Numbered from the stretch's first letter, positions 54,248 to 63,523 are shown. The stretch: 64,000 bases of DNA from Arenibacter certesii DSM 19833 (GCF_000429545.1 NZ_AUCB01000004.1:124001-188000), one strand, 5' to 3'. Translations and numbers: made by a program. The notes: generated by a model not told the origin, from the letters alone.

Positions 54248-54775
54248 TTATTTGGTTTCGTTGCTATACGCTTGCCAATCTTTTTCTTTGTGGATATCCT
54301 CACCAAAATATTTGGCGATTTTTAAGAAGGGTTCTGGTTTTTGATATCCGGGAACTGGAGATAGCATATTTACTTTCTCATCCAAGAAAATGGTGGTGGG
54401 ATAGCTTAGTTTTCCTTGCATTAGAGCAGCTGCAAACTCGTGGTACCCGCTTTTCCCAGATGCAACAAACTTAAAAGTCTGTCCTTTATATTCTATGGGG
54501 TCTTTTTGCTCCCCATCAAGTTTTACCATATAGTATTTTTGGGACATGTATTCTGCAACCTTAGGGTCTTGAAACGTGTCCTTATCCATTTTTTTGCACC
54601 ATCCGCACCAATCGGTATAGACGTCAACAAATATTTTCTTTGGATTTTTATCAGTTTCTGCCAGTTTTACGGCCTCTTCCCAGCTCATCCATTCTACAGT
54701 CTGAGCCGTACCACTATATGGGATTAGGGCTAAACTGAATAATGCGATAAAGGTGTAAACGGATCTTTTTACCAT
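54248..54775 (-). CDS. Exported thioredoxin-domain protein (thioredoxin_7 type)
   Basis: A 175-residue protein with a signal peptide (MVKRSVYTFIALFSLALIPYSGTAQ) and a thioredoxin-like domain resembling the DsbD-gamma / thioredoxin_7 group. The redox site is TDWCGWCKKMD, and the cis-Pro loop YPTTIFLDE follows. Likely a periplasmic thiol oxidoreductase. The open frame continues 20 codons to 54835, but ATG 54775 is where the signal peptide begins. Located downstream of lysA, same direction. Confidence 0.88.
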   Translation of the reverse strand: MVKRSVYTFIALFSLALIPYSGTAQTVEWMSWEEAVKLAETDKNPKKIFVDVYTDWCGWCKKMDKDTFQDPKVAEYMSQKYYMVKLDGEQKDPIEYKGQTFKFVASGKSGYHEFAAALMQGKLSYPTTIFLDEKVNMLSPVPGYQKPEPFLKIAKYFGEDIHKEKDWQAYSNETK

Positions 54776-54838
54776 AGTCAAACTTATTTTTGTGTTTTGT
54801 CGCGTTAGTATTGACATCCTAACGGAAAAAATCAAGAT

Positions 54839-56080
54839 TTATTTTGCAGTCGCTTTTTCAGGAGCAGGAGCAAATAACTCTTTTACATCTACTTGGTTCT
54901 TAATTAAGTCCTCAAAAGTTTCGCGTTCTCTTATTAATATCGCCTTACCTTCATGCCAAAGCACCTCTGCAGGTCTATATCTAGAGTTGTAATTACTGGC
55001 CATGGTAAAGCAATAGGCACCAGCATTTCTAAAGCAAAGAATATCGCCCTCGCTAATCTCTTTTATCCTTTTATTGCTAGCGAATGTATCCGTCTCACAG
55101 ATATAACCTACGACGGAGTAGTACCGTTCACGTCCGTTTGGATTGGAAATATTCTCTATAAAATGAGTTGCACCATAAAGCATAGGTCGGATTAAATGAT
55201 TGAATCCAGAATCTACACTAGCGAATACTGTAGAAGTAGTTTGTTTAACCACATTCACTTTTGCCAAGAAAAATCCAGCTTCACTAACCAAAAACTTTCC
55301 TGGTTCAAAAGCCAGCGTAAGTTCTCTTCCGTACTCCTTGCAGAATGCGTTAAAACGTTGGGTTAATTTGCTGCCCAATTCTTCTACATTGGTCTCAATA
55401 TCACCGTCTTTGTAAGGAACTTTAAAGCCACTGCCAAAATCGATAAACTCTAAGTTGTCAAAATTCTTGGCAGTTTCAAACAAAATTTCTGAAGCATATA
55501 AAAACACATCAATATCCAAAATATCACTCCCGGTATGCATGTGTATCCCATTAACGTTCATGTTTGTCAACTTAACAATACGGAGCAAATGTGGAATTTG
55601 ATGGATACTAATTCCAAATTTGGAATCGATATGTCCTACGGATATATTGGAGTTTCCACCTGCCATAACATGTGGGTTAATCCTAATGCAAACAGGAACA
55701 TTAGGATGTTTGCTGCCAAACTGTTCCAAGATAGATAAGTTGTCAATATTTATGCGAACCCCTAATGCGGAAGCTTCTTCAATCTCCTCTAAAGATACCC
55801 CATTAGGCGTATAGATAATATCGCTGGGCTTAAATCCGGCCAATAATCCAAGTCGGACTTCCTGTATGGAAACGGTATCTAATCCACTGCCCAAGCTGTT
55901 CATTAACCTTAAAATAGTTATGTTGGAAAGCGCTTTGGCGGCATAATTTAATTGTAATTTTTTTACACCTTTAAATGCATTGGTCAATCGGTGGAATTGG
56001 GAAATTATTTTCTCCGAATCGTAAACATATACTGGATCCCCGTAAGTTTTTGCTATCTTTAATAGATCAGTTCGTTGCAT
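54839..56080 (-). CDS. lysA: Diaminopimelate decarboxylase
   Basis: PLP-dependent (fold type III) decarboxylation of meso-diaminopimelate to lysine. 413 residues. PLP lysine is Lys49 in LNYAAKALSN; HMHTGSDILD, DFGSGFKVPY, EPGKFLV, and the cross-subunit CETDTFASNKRI with the catalytic Cys are all present, along with GAYCFTMASNYNSR near the C-terminus. Complete. Downstream of it on the same strand is the exported thioredoxin-like gene. Confidence 0.95.
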   Translation of the reverse strand: MQRTDLLKIAKTYGDPVYVYDSEKIISQFHRLTNAFKGVKKLQLNYAAKALSNITILRLMNSLGSGLDTVSIQEVRLGLLAGFKPSDIIYTPNGVSLEEIEEASALGVRINIDNLSILEQFGSKHPNVPVCIRINPHVMAGGNSNISVGHIDSKFGISIHQIPHLLRIVKLTNMNVNGIHMHTGSDILDIDVFLYASEILFETAKNFDNLEFIDFGSGFKVPYKDGDIETNVEELGSKLTQRFNAFCKEYGRELTLAFEPGKFLVSEAGFFLAKVNVVKQTTSTVFASVDSGFNHLIRPMLYGATHFIENISNPNGRERYYSVVGYICETDTFASNKRIKEISEGDILCFRNAGAYCFTMASNYNSRYRPAEVLWHEGKAILIRERETFEDLIKNQVDVKELFAPAPEKATAK

Positions 56081-56125
56081 TTTATCTGAATTTTAAGCAA
56101 ATCTAGACTACTTCTCGTTAGATAG

Positions 56126-56133
56126 CAAAAATA
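56126..56133 (-). promoter_or_regulatory. -7 element (TATTTTTG) of lysA
   Basis: TAnnTTTG match on the minus strand, implying a leader of about 40 nt. No clear -33 element. Confidence 0.4.
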
Positions 56134-56234
56134 TTATGGTATATTAGAATAATGTAACAGAATGTTATATTTAAAACAATATATAGTTTCGCTCTCTCTG
56201 CTCTAAGGGAGGGAGTTTATAAAAAATAAAAAGT

Positions 56235-56873
56235 ATGTGGTTGCCAATGTTTCCTTTAGAGTCGATCTTTTTCCCAGGTGAAACGGTTCACTTACATATT
56301 TTTGAAGATCGCTACAAGGAATTGATCAGCGATGTTAAAGGAGGGGATAGATTGTTTGGCACCCCCGTCTATATCTCAGAGAAGATTGAAGTTGGGACGG
56401 AAATGAAATTGGAGGGTATAAGAAAGACGTATCTTGATGGAAAGCTAGATATAGTTTGTAGCGCTCTAAGGGTATTTAAAATTAATTCCTTTCAAAATAC
56501 GGTGCACCTTAAGAAGTATGCTGGGGGAGGGGTTTCATTTTTAGCGTACCATGAAGATGGGTCGGATGCGGATATAATAGAGGTACTCCAATTGGTGGCC
56601 AAATTGTATGAGTTAATGGGTACAGCTGTTTTGGTTAACGATACTGGAAATCTGGATCTGCATTTATGGGTACATAAAATTGGTTTATCCTTAGCTCAGG
56701 AATACCTGTTGCTTCAAATGGATTATGAGAGTGAGCGTCTTCGGTTTCTACGTGCACATTTGCGTAATATGATCCAGGTTTTGGTACAGGTAGATCGGGC
56801 AAAGGAAATGATTGGAATGAATGGTCATTTTAAAAGCTTTGACCCATTGGATTTCAAGAGTTTTAAATTTTAA
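56235..56873 (+). CDS. Lon-substrate-binding-domain protein
   Basis: A 212-residue cytoplasmic protein made of a single LON N-terminal (substrate-binding) domain without the ATPase or protease parts. The family opening is MWLPMFPLESIFFPGETVHLHIFEDRYKELI (residues 1-31, cited by feature), followed by beta strands (GTEMKLEGIRKTY, GKLDIVCSALRVFKI) and a C-terminal helical bundle (about 115-200). Stand-alone LON domains occur widely; their role is unknown, presumably protein binding. ATG start. Confidence 0.88.
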   Translation: MWLPMFPLESIFFPGETVHLHIFEDRYKELISDVKGGDRLFGTPVYISEKIEVGTEMKLEGIRKTYLDGKLDIVCSALRVFKINSFQNTVHLKKYAGGGVSFLAYHEDGSDADIIEVLQLVAKLYELMGTAVLVNDTGNLDLHLWVHKIGLSLAQEYLLLQMDYESERLRFLRAHLRNMIQVLVQVDRAKEMIGMNGHFKSFDPLDFKSFKF

Positions 56874-57001
56874 AAAATTATTGCTGTAATTGGTTTAGAA
56901 TATAACATTCTTAAAATGTGCTAGTTGTGTGGTATTGTGTAGCGTATTTTGACTTAAACTATAACCTTAATGTTTTCTGATTTATTTAATTAGGGTAAAT
57001 C

Positions 57002-57026
57002 CGTTGCGTTTGCTATTTTTGCAACG
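57002..57026 (+). promoter_or_regulatory. sucC promoter with flanking inverted repeat
   Basis: -7 element TATTTTTG at 57014-57021, 28 bp before the ATG. It lies within an inverted repeat, CGTTGC (57002-57007) and GCAACG (57021-57026), which could be an operator over the promoter. -33 box not visible. Confidence 0.45.
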
Positions 57027-57049
57027 TAACAAATAGATACCTATAATTT

Positions 57050-58243
57050 ATGAACCTTCACGAATATCAGGGAAAAGAGATTTTAGCAAGTTTTGGAGTG
57101 CGTATTCAACGCGGAGTTGTTGCACATAATGCAAAGGAAGCTGTAGAGGCTGCCAAACAATTAACGCAGGAAACCGGGACCGGCTGGCATGTAATAAAGG
57201 CTCAGGTCCATGCTGGAGGGCGTGGTAAAGGTGGCGGTGTTAAACTAGCCAAGAACCTACGGGAGGTTGAGGAGATCGCAGGAAACATTATTGGAATGAA
57301 CCTTGTGACCCCACAAACTTCTGCAGAAGGGAAAAAGGTGCATAAGGTTTTAGTAGCAGAAGATGTTTATTATCCCGGAGATAGCGAGACCAGTGAATTT
57401 TATATGTCCGTCTTGCTAAATAGAGCAACCGGTAGGAATATGATTATGTATTCAACCGAAGGCGGAATGGATATTGAGGAAGTAGCAGAAAGTACTCCAC
57501 ACCTTATTTTTACGGAAGAAATAAACCCTGCAACGGGATTGCTTCCTTTTCAAGCTAGAAAGATTGCCTTTAATTTAGGCCTCTCAGGAACCGCATTTAA
57601 AGAAATGACAAAATTTGTGTCTAGCCTATACAAAGCGTATATGGAAAGTGATGCAAGTATGTTCGAGATAAATCCAGTTTTAAAGACTTCGGATGATAAG
57701 ATTATGGCAGTAGATGCAAAAGTAGCTATTGATGATAATGCGTTATATAGAAGAAAGCAGTATTCCGAAATGAGGGATCTTAGAGAGGAGAACCCAATAG
57801 AATTAGAAGCACGTGCAGTAGGTCTTAACTATGTGGATCTTGATGGTAACGTTGGATGTATGGTAAACGGAGCTGGATTGGCTATGGCTACTATGGATTT
57901 AATTAAAATGGCCGGGGGTGAACCTGCAAACTTTTTGGATGTAGGTGGTACTGCAGATGCAAAAAGAGTGGAAGAAGCCTTTAGGATTATTCTAAAAGAT
58001 TCAGCTGTAAAATGTATCCTTATCAATATTTTTGGAGGAATAGTACGTTGTGATAGGGTAGCACAAGGAGTTGTTGATGCCTATAAGAATATGGGAGATG
58101 CAATCAAAATTCCAATCATTGTTAGATTGCAAGGTACCAATGCCGAATTGGCAAAGGAGATTTTGGATAACTCAGGATTGGCTGTTCATTCTGCCGTTCT
58201 TTTCCAAGAGGCCGCTGATAAGGTAAAGGAGGTTTTAGCCTAA
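57050..58243 (+). CDS. sucC: Succinate-CoA ligase, beta subunit (ADP-forming)
   Basis: TCA-cycle enzyme making ATP (or GTP) from succinyl-CoA. 397 residues: ATP-grasp domain (opening MNLHEYQGKEILASFGV, KAQVHAGGRGKGGGVKLAK nucleotide loop), FEINPV and AVDAKVAIDDNALYR metal/nucleotide residues, and the C-terminal ligase domain with LDVGGTADAKRVEEAF and NIFGGIVRCDRVA. Complete. The partner sucD is not adjacent, as is usual in Flavobacteriia. A strong terminator follows. Confidence 0.96.
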   Translation: MNLHEYQGKEILASFGVRIQRGVVAHNAKEAVEAAKQLTQETGTGWHVIKAQVHAGGRGKGGGVKLAKNLREVEEIAGNIIGMNLVTPQTSAEGKKVHKVLVAEDVYYPGDSETSEFYMSVLLNRATGRNMIMYSTEGGMDIEEVAESTPHLIFTEEINPATGLLPFQARKIAFNLGLSGTAFKEMTKFVSSLYKAYMESDASMFEINPVLKTSDDKIMAVDAKVAIDDNALYRRKQYSEMRDLREENPIELEARAVGLNYVDLDGNVGCMVNGAGLAMATMDLIKMAGGEPANFLDVGGTADAKRVEEAFRIILKDSAVKCILINIFGGIVRCDRVAQGVVDAYKNMGDAIKIPIIVRLQGTNAELAKEILDNSGLAVHSAVLFQEAADKVKEVLA

Positions 58244-58267
58244 GAATTTTAATATTCAACATATTTA

Positions 58268-58300
58268 AAAAGCAGTTCCAATTTGGAACTGCTTTTTTTT
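58268..58300 (+). terminator. Intrinsic terminator after sucC
   Basis: AAAGCAGTTCCA pairs with TGGAACTGCTTT around a three-base loop, then a run of T. Confidence 0.88.
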
Positions 58301-58432
58301 ATGCCTATTTACTTTGTGTTAAATACTTGTTAAAATAAATAACAGGCGTAACAATTTTTTATGATCCGCGTCTCTTATGTGTATCTAATCAATACGTTAA
58401 ACAATTTTTCATCAATCTAAAAAACAATCATC

Positions 58433-58771
58433 ATGAGAAAATTTAATTTAATTCTTGTAGCTGTAATGCTACTTTCTATCGGTAGTATTTCTGCGAATAG
58501 TCGTTTAGACGATAAACCTGCTAAATCTTTGTCACAGCAAATTAAGGAATTATTATCCAATAATGCACTTAGGGTTCCATTGGATGCAGAGATGAGCGGT
58601 GTAGTGTATTTTACAGTAAATTCTGAAAAGGAAATGGTGGTACTTTCTGTGCTGACTAATGAAGAGGCGTTGGAATCCTATGTAAAGGGTAGGCTTAATT
58701 ACATTAAAGTAGAGTGCTCCGATTATGAGATGGGGATAACCTATAAGATTCCCGTTAGGATTAAAGGTTAA
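58433..58771 (+). CDS. Small exported protein, unknown function
   Basis: A 112-residue protein with a signal peptide (MRKFNLILVAVMLLSIGSISANS). The mature part (about 25-112) begins with an amphipathic helix (SLSQQIKELLSNNA) and then forms beta strands: VVYFTVNSEKEMVVLSVLTNEEALESYVKGRLNY, ending YKIPVRIKG. This pattern recalls the TonB-C-terminal-like small periplasmic proteins common in Flavobacteriia; I do not assign a function. ATG start, terminator following. Confidence 0.75.
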   Translation: MRKFNLILVAVMLLSIGSISANSRLDDKPAKSLSQQIKELLSNNALRVPLDAEMSGVVYFTVNSEKEMVVLSVLTNEEALESYVKGRLNYIKVECSDYEMGITYKIPVRIKG

Positions 58772-58790
58772 TATAATCTGTTGTTAGAAA

Positions 58791-58821
58791 AAGTCCTGAA
58801 TGATTCTCAGGACTTTTTTTT
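58791..58821 (+). terminator. Intrinsic terminator
   Basis: AAGTCCTGA (58791-58799), seven-base loop, TCAGGACTT (58807-58815) then T. Its right arm overlaps the stop codon of the convergent DUF1456 gene. Confidence 0.8.
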
Positions 58822-59184
58822 ATTCTTATATCTAACGGGTGAAATGTCTTGATCTATTTTACGCTTCTGTTTGTCTTTGTAAGAAGGTGGTGTTGCAGCT
58901 TTGTGTGCCTTAGGTTGGGCGGATGTTACCGGTTTTGGTAAGCTAGTTTCAGGGTCTATAGGGTTTTCTTTAGTTCCGCGGTAGTGAATGACCATGCCGT
59001 TTAGGAAATTTCTTAAAATCTGATCCCCACACTCCACATAATTGGGGTGGTCTTCCTTTCTAAAAAAAGCACCTAACTCACTTTTAGTTATTTTAAAATC
59101 TACTAGAGCTAAAATATCTACTATCTCATCATTTCGAAGCTTTAGGGCTACCCGCAACTTTTTTAGAATATCGTTATTGGTCAT
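58807..59184 (-). CDS. DUF1456 (YehS-like) protein, one repeat only
   Basis: A 125-residue protein. Residues 1-70 hold a DUF1456 repeat (MTNNDILKKLRVALKLRND, SELGAFFRKEDHPNYVECGDQILRNFLNGM), most like the second repeat of YehS proteins; the usual second copy is absent. The remaining tail (about 75-125) is basic, rich in Lys, Pro and Ala (KAHKAATPPSYKDKQKRK, YKNKKKS), suggesting nucleic-acid contact. ATG 59184 is chosen over an upstream frame extension to 59232. Function unknown. Confidence 0.8.
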   Translation of the reverse strand: MTNNDILKKLRVALKLRNDEIVDILALVDFKITKSELGAFFRKEDHPNYVECGDQILRNFLNGMVIHYRGTKENPIDPETSLPKPVTSAQPKAHKAATPPSYKDKQKRKIDQDISPVRYKNKKKS

Positions 59185-59307
59185 GCTGTAATTTTTTGGC
59201 AAGATATTACAAAAAATAAACTCAACAGCCATCTGTTTCTTATTTTACAATGGTATTGGCCGTTTTTACTAAAATATTTAATGTAATTTAGAATAAAACA
59301 TTCATGT

Positions 59308-59709
59308 ATGAATACGCAGAAAGAGAAATTGAGCCTCTTAACAGAAATGATTGCTTTTGCTAAAGCAGATAGAGCCATTAAAGATGCTGAGTATCAATTT
59401 CTAGTGCAGGTTGCTAATCAATTGGGGGTAGATAAAGAAACCTTTAATGCGCTATTTCATAACAAAGTGGAAAAAGTGGTGCCCCGCTCAGAGGGAGAGC
59501 GGATTCTGCAGTTTCACCGCTTGGTGCTATTAATGAATGTAGATGAGGAGCAAACTTCAACTGAAGTGGAAAGGCTCCATAATATCGGATTGCGATTCGG
59601 ATTGCCGCATACCGCTATCGATCAGGTGCTTAAAGTAATGCACAATTATCCCAATAAGGTGGTTCCACCGAATGTATTGATCAACATTTTTAAAGCGCAC
59701 TATAACTAA
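59308..59709 (+). CDS. TerB-like helical protein
   Basis: A 133-residue all-helical cytoplasmic protein of the TerB-like type: LSLLTEMIAFAKADRAIKDAEYQFLVQVANQLGV (about 8-41) carries the acidic and A-rich helix of that fold, with a second half (LHNIGLRFGLPHTAIDQVLKVMHNYP). TerB domains are named from tellurite resistance but occur in many contexts; no other ter gene is near, so no tellurite role is implied. ATG start; divergent from the DUF1456 gene. Confidence 0.8.
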   Translation: MNTQKEKLSLLTEMIAFAKADRAIKDAEYQFLVQVANQLGVDKETFNALFHNKVEKVVPRSEGERILQFHRLVLLMNVDEEQTSTEVERLHNIGLRFGLPHTAIDQVLKVMHNYPNKVVPPNVLINIFKAHYN

Positions 59710-59889
59710 AGCGCAGCTTTATAGATCCTATTTGCCCTATTTTATCTCCTGTCCTCACTGTTAAGTGACATTATGTCGCTAACAATACCTGTAAAACCGA
59801 CATAACGGCAGTATTTTGGCGCTGGTATAGGTTTTGCAATTATCCTCATGAACAAAAGAAAAAATAAGTCTAATTAAAAAATAAAGATC

Positions 59890-60315
59890 ATGAGTATAGT
59901 AAAAAGAAATAACGTTGTTTTTCCATCCTTAATGAATGAAATTTTAAGACCGGATTGGTTTGGTGGTATGGATAGTTTTAATCACAATACACCTGCAGTT
60001 AACGTAAAGGAAAACGAAACTGGATTTGAGTTGGAAATGGCTATTCCAGGAAGGAAAAAAGAAGATTTTAAAGTAGAGATCGATAACGAAGTTCTCACCA
60101 TTTCTTCTGAGGTTGAAACCGAGGATACTAAGAATGAGGATAATTACACTAGAAGAGAGTTCTCTTTCAGTTCCTTTAAACGTGTATTTACGTTGCCTGA
60201 AACGGTAAACCTAGATAAAATTGATGCCTCTTACGAAGACGGAATCTTAAAATTTGTAATGCCTAAGAAGGAAGAAGCTTTGCCAAAACCTAAAAGAGCA
60301 ATTACAGTAGCATAA
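59890..60315 (+). CDS. Small heat-shock protein Hsp20 family
   Basis: A 141-residue alpha-crystallin-type chaperone that holds unfolded proteins. The crystallin domain spans about 35-130: PAVNVKENETGFELEMAIPGRKKEDFKVEIDNEVLTI region, then RREFSFSSFKRVFTLPETV and ASYEDGILKFVMPKKE; the short C-terminal KRAITVA takes the place of the IxI motif (AITV). Complete, ATG start, monocistronic with its own terminator. Confidence 0.94.
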   Translation: MSIVKRNNVVFPSLMNEILRPDWFGGMDSFNHNTPAVNVKENETGFELEMAIPGRKKEDFKVEIDNEVLTISSEVETEDTKNEDNYTRREFSFSSFKRVFTLPETVNLDKIDASYEDGILKFVMPKKEEALPKPKRAITVA

Positions 60316-60374
60316 GTTTAGATTGAATTTCCCTGTTCTCAGGGAAGGTTTTCATAGTTTGGTTGGTTAGTTGG

Positions 60375-60413
60375 GGAAGGCGCTTTAAGCAATTAAAGCG
60401 CCTTCCTTTTTTT
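60375..60413 (+). terminator. Strong intrinsic terminator after hsp20
   Basis: GGAAGGCGCTTTA (60375-60387), six-base loop, TAAAGCGCCTTCC (60394-60406), seven T. Confidence 0.9.
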
Positions 60414-60576
60414 ATACGGTTCAGTAGTAATCCACCTTCTATTTTCCTGATAGTTTAAACAAACTATGATGTTTGTTAAAAATCTTATCTTAGTCAAAAT
60501 TAACTAAAGGTGTTAGTTCCTATACGTGGACGTCCCCATCTGTTTTAAAAACCCCAAACGATAATATAGATACCTT

Positions 60577-62403
60577 ATGAGCCAATTGTTTTTAAAATCC
60601 TTATTGACTTTTTGTGCTGTTGCCTTATTCATTTCTTGTAAAGAGGAAGGAGTAAAAATAGTTACGGAAAAGGAAATTGCTGTAGAATCTAAGAAAGTTT
60701 ACGACTTCCTACAGAAAAGTTTTGATGATAGAGTAGATAGGTATCCGGAGTTTCAAACAAGACTTGGAATTAAGAAGGATTACGGAAAATTGAATGATAA
60801 TTCTCCTGCTCTAGAAGAAGAAATTCTAAAAATGAACAAGGAACATCTAAATTGGTTAATACATTCGGTTAATGTAGAGGCACTTTCAGAGGACGTATTG
60901 TTAAGTTATAATCTCTATAAGCAAAATGTAGAAAACCATATTGCGGATTATAAGTACAGACTACACAATTACCCCGTAAATCAGATGTTTGGAGCGCAAG
61001 CAGATAAGCCAGCATTTTTGATAAATATGCATCGGATTGATGATATTAAGGATGCTGAAGCCTATATATCTAGGTTAAATGGTTTTAAAACGTTTTTCTA
61101 CCAATTGGTAGCAAATTTAAAAGAACGTGAAGCCATTGGGGTGGTGCCGCCAAAATTTGTATTTGATAAGGTGATAGTGGATTCGGAAAATATACTGATT
61201 GGAGGACCTTTTGATTCTAGTGAAGAACCAAGTACCTTAATGGAAGATTTCCTGAATAAGATAGACAAGTTAGATCTAGATGCTGAGACCAGGTCCAAAT
61301 TGGAAACTGAAGCAAAACAAGCGTTATTAACTTCAGTAAAACCAGCTTATACTGCTTTGATTTCTTTTATGAATGAACAAAAGGAAAGAGCAAATTCCGA
61401 TCACGGTGCGTGGAAATTCCCCGATGGAGAGGCATTCTATAACAATGCGCTTAAAAGAACAACCACAACCGATCTAACAGCAGATGAAATTCACGAAATA
61501 GGTTTGAGTGAAGTGGCTAGGATCCATGGGGAAATAGAAGTTATTCGCAAGAAGGTAGATTTTGAAGGAACACAGCAAGACTTTTTTCAGTTTATGAGAA
61601 CGGACCCTCAATTTTATTATAGCGAGGACAAATCTGGGAAAGAAGCGTATATCAAGGAAGCAGTGCGATTAATAGAAACTATGAAAACGCGATTGGATGA
61701 AATATTCATATCTAAGCCAAAAGCAGATATCATGGTAAAAGCAGTAGAGCCATTTAGAGAAAAATCGGCAGGAAAAGCATTCTATAGTCGTCCTGCAGCT
61801 GATGGATCCAGACCGGGAATCTATTATGCCAACCTATATGATATGGAATCTATGCCCTCTTATCAAATGGAAGCCTTGGCCTATCACGAAGGAATTCCTG
61901 GGCATCATATGCAATTGGCAATTCAGCAAGAATTAGAAGAAGTACCCATGTTTAGAAAGTTTGGAGGTTATACCGCATACTCTGAAGGATGGGGATTGTA
62001 TTCCGAGTTAATTCCAAAAGAAATGGGCTTCTATGCCGACCCTTATTCAGATTTTGGGCGTTTAGCTATGGAATTATGGAGAGCATGTAGATTAGTAGTG
62101 GACACAGGCATTCACAGCAAAAAATGGACCCGGGAAGTGGGTATTAAATATTATACGGAAAATACCCCAAATGCGGAGTTAGATGCCATTAAAATGGTAG
62201 AAAGGCATATAGTAATGCCAGGTCAAGCAACAGCATATAAGATTGGGATGTTAAAAATTGTAGAACTGCGCGAAAAAGCAAAAGAAGCTCTAGGAGATAA
62301 ATTTGATATTAGAGAATTCCATGAAGTAGTGCTTTCCCAAGGTGCTATCCCACTAAATGTGTTGGAGGACTTTGTAGATGAGTATATCGCTTCTAAAAAA
62401 TAA
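60577..62403 (+). CDS. DUF885-family lipoprotein (putative metallopeptidase)
   Basis: A 608-residue lipoprotein with leader ALFISC (Cys near 21). It is a DUF885 protein: the gluzincin-like motif is YHEGIPGHHMQLAIQQE, with GYTAYSEGWGLYSE supplying a third ligand, and LWRACRLVVDTGIHSKKWT and MPGQATAYKIG as further family blocks. Some relatives degrade peptides; the substrate here is not known. Located at the periplasmic or outer face. 12 bp before the DUF4287 gene, so likely co-transcribed. Confidence 0.9.
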   Translation: MSQLFLKSLLTFCAVALFISCKEEGVKIVTEKEIAVESKKVYDFLQKSFDDRVDRYPEFQTRLGIKKDYGKLNDNSPALEEEILKMNKEHLNWLIHSVNVEALSEDVLLSYNLYKQNVENHIADYKYRLHNYPVNQMFGAQADKPAFLINMHRIDDIKDAEAYISRLNGFKTFFYQLVANLKEREAIGVVPPKFVFDKVIVDSENILIGGPFDSSEEPSTLMEDFLNKIDKLDLDAETRSKLETEAKQALLTSVKPAYTALISFMNEQKERANSDHGAWKFPDGEAFYNNALKRTTTTDLTADEIHEIGLSEVARIHGEIEVIRKKVDFEGTQQDFFQFMRTDPQFYYSEDKSGKEAYIKEAVRLIETMKTRLDEIFISKPKADIMVKAVEPFREKSAGKAFYSRPAADGSRPGIYYANLYDMESMPSYQMEALAYHEGIPGHHMQLAIQQELEEVPMFRKFGGYTAYSEGWGLYSELIPKEMGFYADPYSDFGRLAMELWRACRLVVDTGIHSKKWTREVGIKYYTENTPNAELDAIKMVERHIVMPGQATAYKIGMLKIVELREKAKEALGDKFDIREFHEVVLSQGAIPLNVLEDFVDEYIASKK

Positions 62404-62414
62404 AATATACTACT

Positions 62415-62957
62415 ATGGATAAAGCGCTACAAACCATGATTGACAATATGCCTGAGAAAACAGGCAAATCTTTAGGGGAATGGAAAAAAATACTAAAAGA
62501 AAAATCCTTTGCCAAACATACAGAAGGGGTAAATTATTTGAAGGCGGAGTATCAGGTTACCCACGGATTTGCCAATACTATTGTTACACTTTCCAAGGAA
62601 GAAGATAGCACTTATGAAGACCTTGTGGTAAGTCAGTATAAAGGCAAGGAGCATTTATTTCCCATTTATGAAAAACTCATTACCTATATTAAAACGTTGG
62701 GCGCTGATATAACAATAACACCCAAAAAAGGAAGTGTTAGCATTGTACGGAAGCGACAATTTGTATTGATTAAACCGGCGACCAAAACAAGAATCGATTT
62801 AGGACTTAAGCTCAAGGATAAGCCTACCACGGAAAAGCTAGAAAATTCTGGTCCTTTTGGTACTATGTGCACCCATAGAGTACAGCTATTTGGTTTGGAT
62901 GATATTGATGCGCAACTAAAAGATTGGATTCAGGAGGCTTACTATAAATCGGTTTAA
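62415..62957 (+). CDS. DUF4287 / DUF5655 protein
   Basis: A 180-residue cytoplasmic protein. N-terminal DUF4287 part (1-65): MIDNMPEKTGKSLGEWKKIL, HTEGVNYLKAEYQVTHGFANTIV; C-terminal DUF5655 part (about 80-178): YEKLITYIKTLGADITITPKKGSVSIVRKRQFVLI region, RIDLGLKLKD, THRVQLFGLDDID. Function unknown, although this pair occurs together in many bacteria. 12 bp after the DUF885 gene. Confidence 0.88.
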   Translation: MDKALQTMIDNMPEKTGKSLGEWKKILKEKSFAKHTEGVNYLKAEYQVTHGFANTIVTLSKEEDSTYEDLVVSQYKGKEHLFPIYEKLITYIKTLGADITITPKKGSVSIVRKRQFVLIKPATKTRIDLGLKLKDKPTTEKLENSGPFGTMCTHRVQLFGLDDIDAQLKDWIQEAYYKSV

Positions 62958-62983
62958 GGACTGCAATCGCTAACTTCACAACT

Positions 62984-63523
62984 ATGAAAATTACTAAACT
63001 TATTTACATACCACTAATAAGCATTATGATGATGGGACTTTTCTCTTGTGCTACTATACCTAAAGGGGCAGTAGCAGTGAAACCTTTTGACAAAGAAAAA
63101 TATTTGGGCCAATGGTATGAGATCGCTAGGCTGGATTTTAAGTTTGAAAGGAATCTGAACAATACCACCGCAACCTATTCTTTAAATGACGATGGTACCA
63201 TTAAGGTGGATAATCAGGGGTATAATACCAAGAAGGAAGAGTGGACCCAAGCAATTGGGAAAGCTAAGTTTATTGGGGAAGATACCATTGCCAAGCTGAA
63301 AGTATCCTTTTTTGGGCCATTTTTTTCTGGATACAATGTTATTGCATTGGATGAGGAGTACAAGTATGCGATGGTAGCAGGGAAAAACCTAAAATACTTA
63401 TGGATCCTTTCTCGGGAGACCCAACTCCCCAAAAATATAAAAAACAACTATCTAAAGATTGCTGAGGATATTGGATATAATACCTCGGACCTACTTTGGG
63501 TGGAGCACAATAAGCAGCAATAA
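62984..63523 (+). CDS. Lipocalin-family lipoprotein (Blc-like)
   Basis: A 179-residue lipoprotein with lipobox LFSC (Cys near 22) and a lipocalin barrel (about 35-175). The signature GQWYEIARLDFKFERNL (GxWY motif) and the C-terminal LWILSRETQLP identify the Blc/apolipoprotein-D group, which binds lysophospholipids or fatty acids at the outer membrane. ATG start, 26 bp after the DUF4287 gene; same direction. Confidence 0.92.
   Translation: MKITKLIYIPLISIMMMGLFSCATIPKGAVAVKPFDKEKYLGQWYEIARLDFKFERNLNNTTATYSLNDDGTIKVDNQGYNTKKEEWTQAIGKAKFIGEDTIAKLKVSFFGPFFSGYNVIALDEEYKYAMVAGKNLKYLWILSRETQLPKNIKNNYLKIAEDIGYNTSDLLWVEHNKQQ

Noticed and set aside
54779-54786. TAAGTTTG promoter-like match on the minus strand before the thioredoxin-like gene
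   Set aside because: It ends only three bases before the start codon, so the message would begin at or inside the ATG; probably chance.
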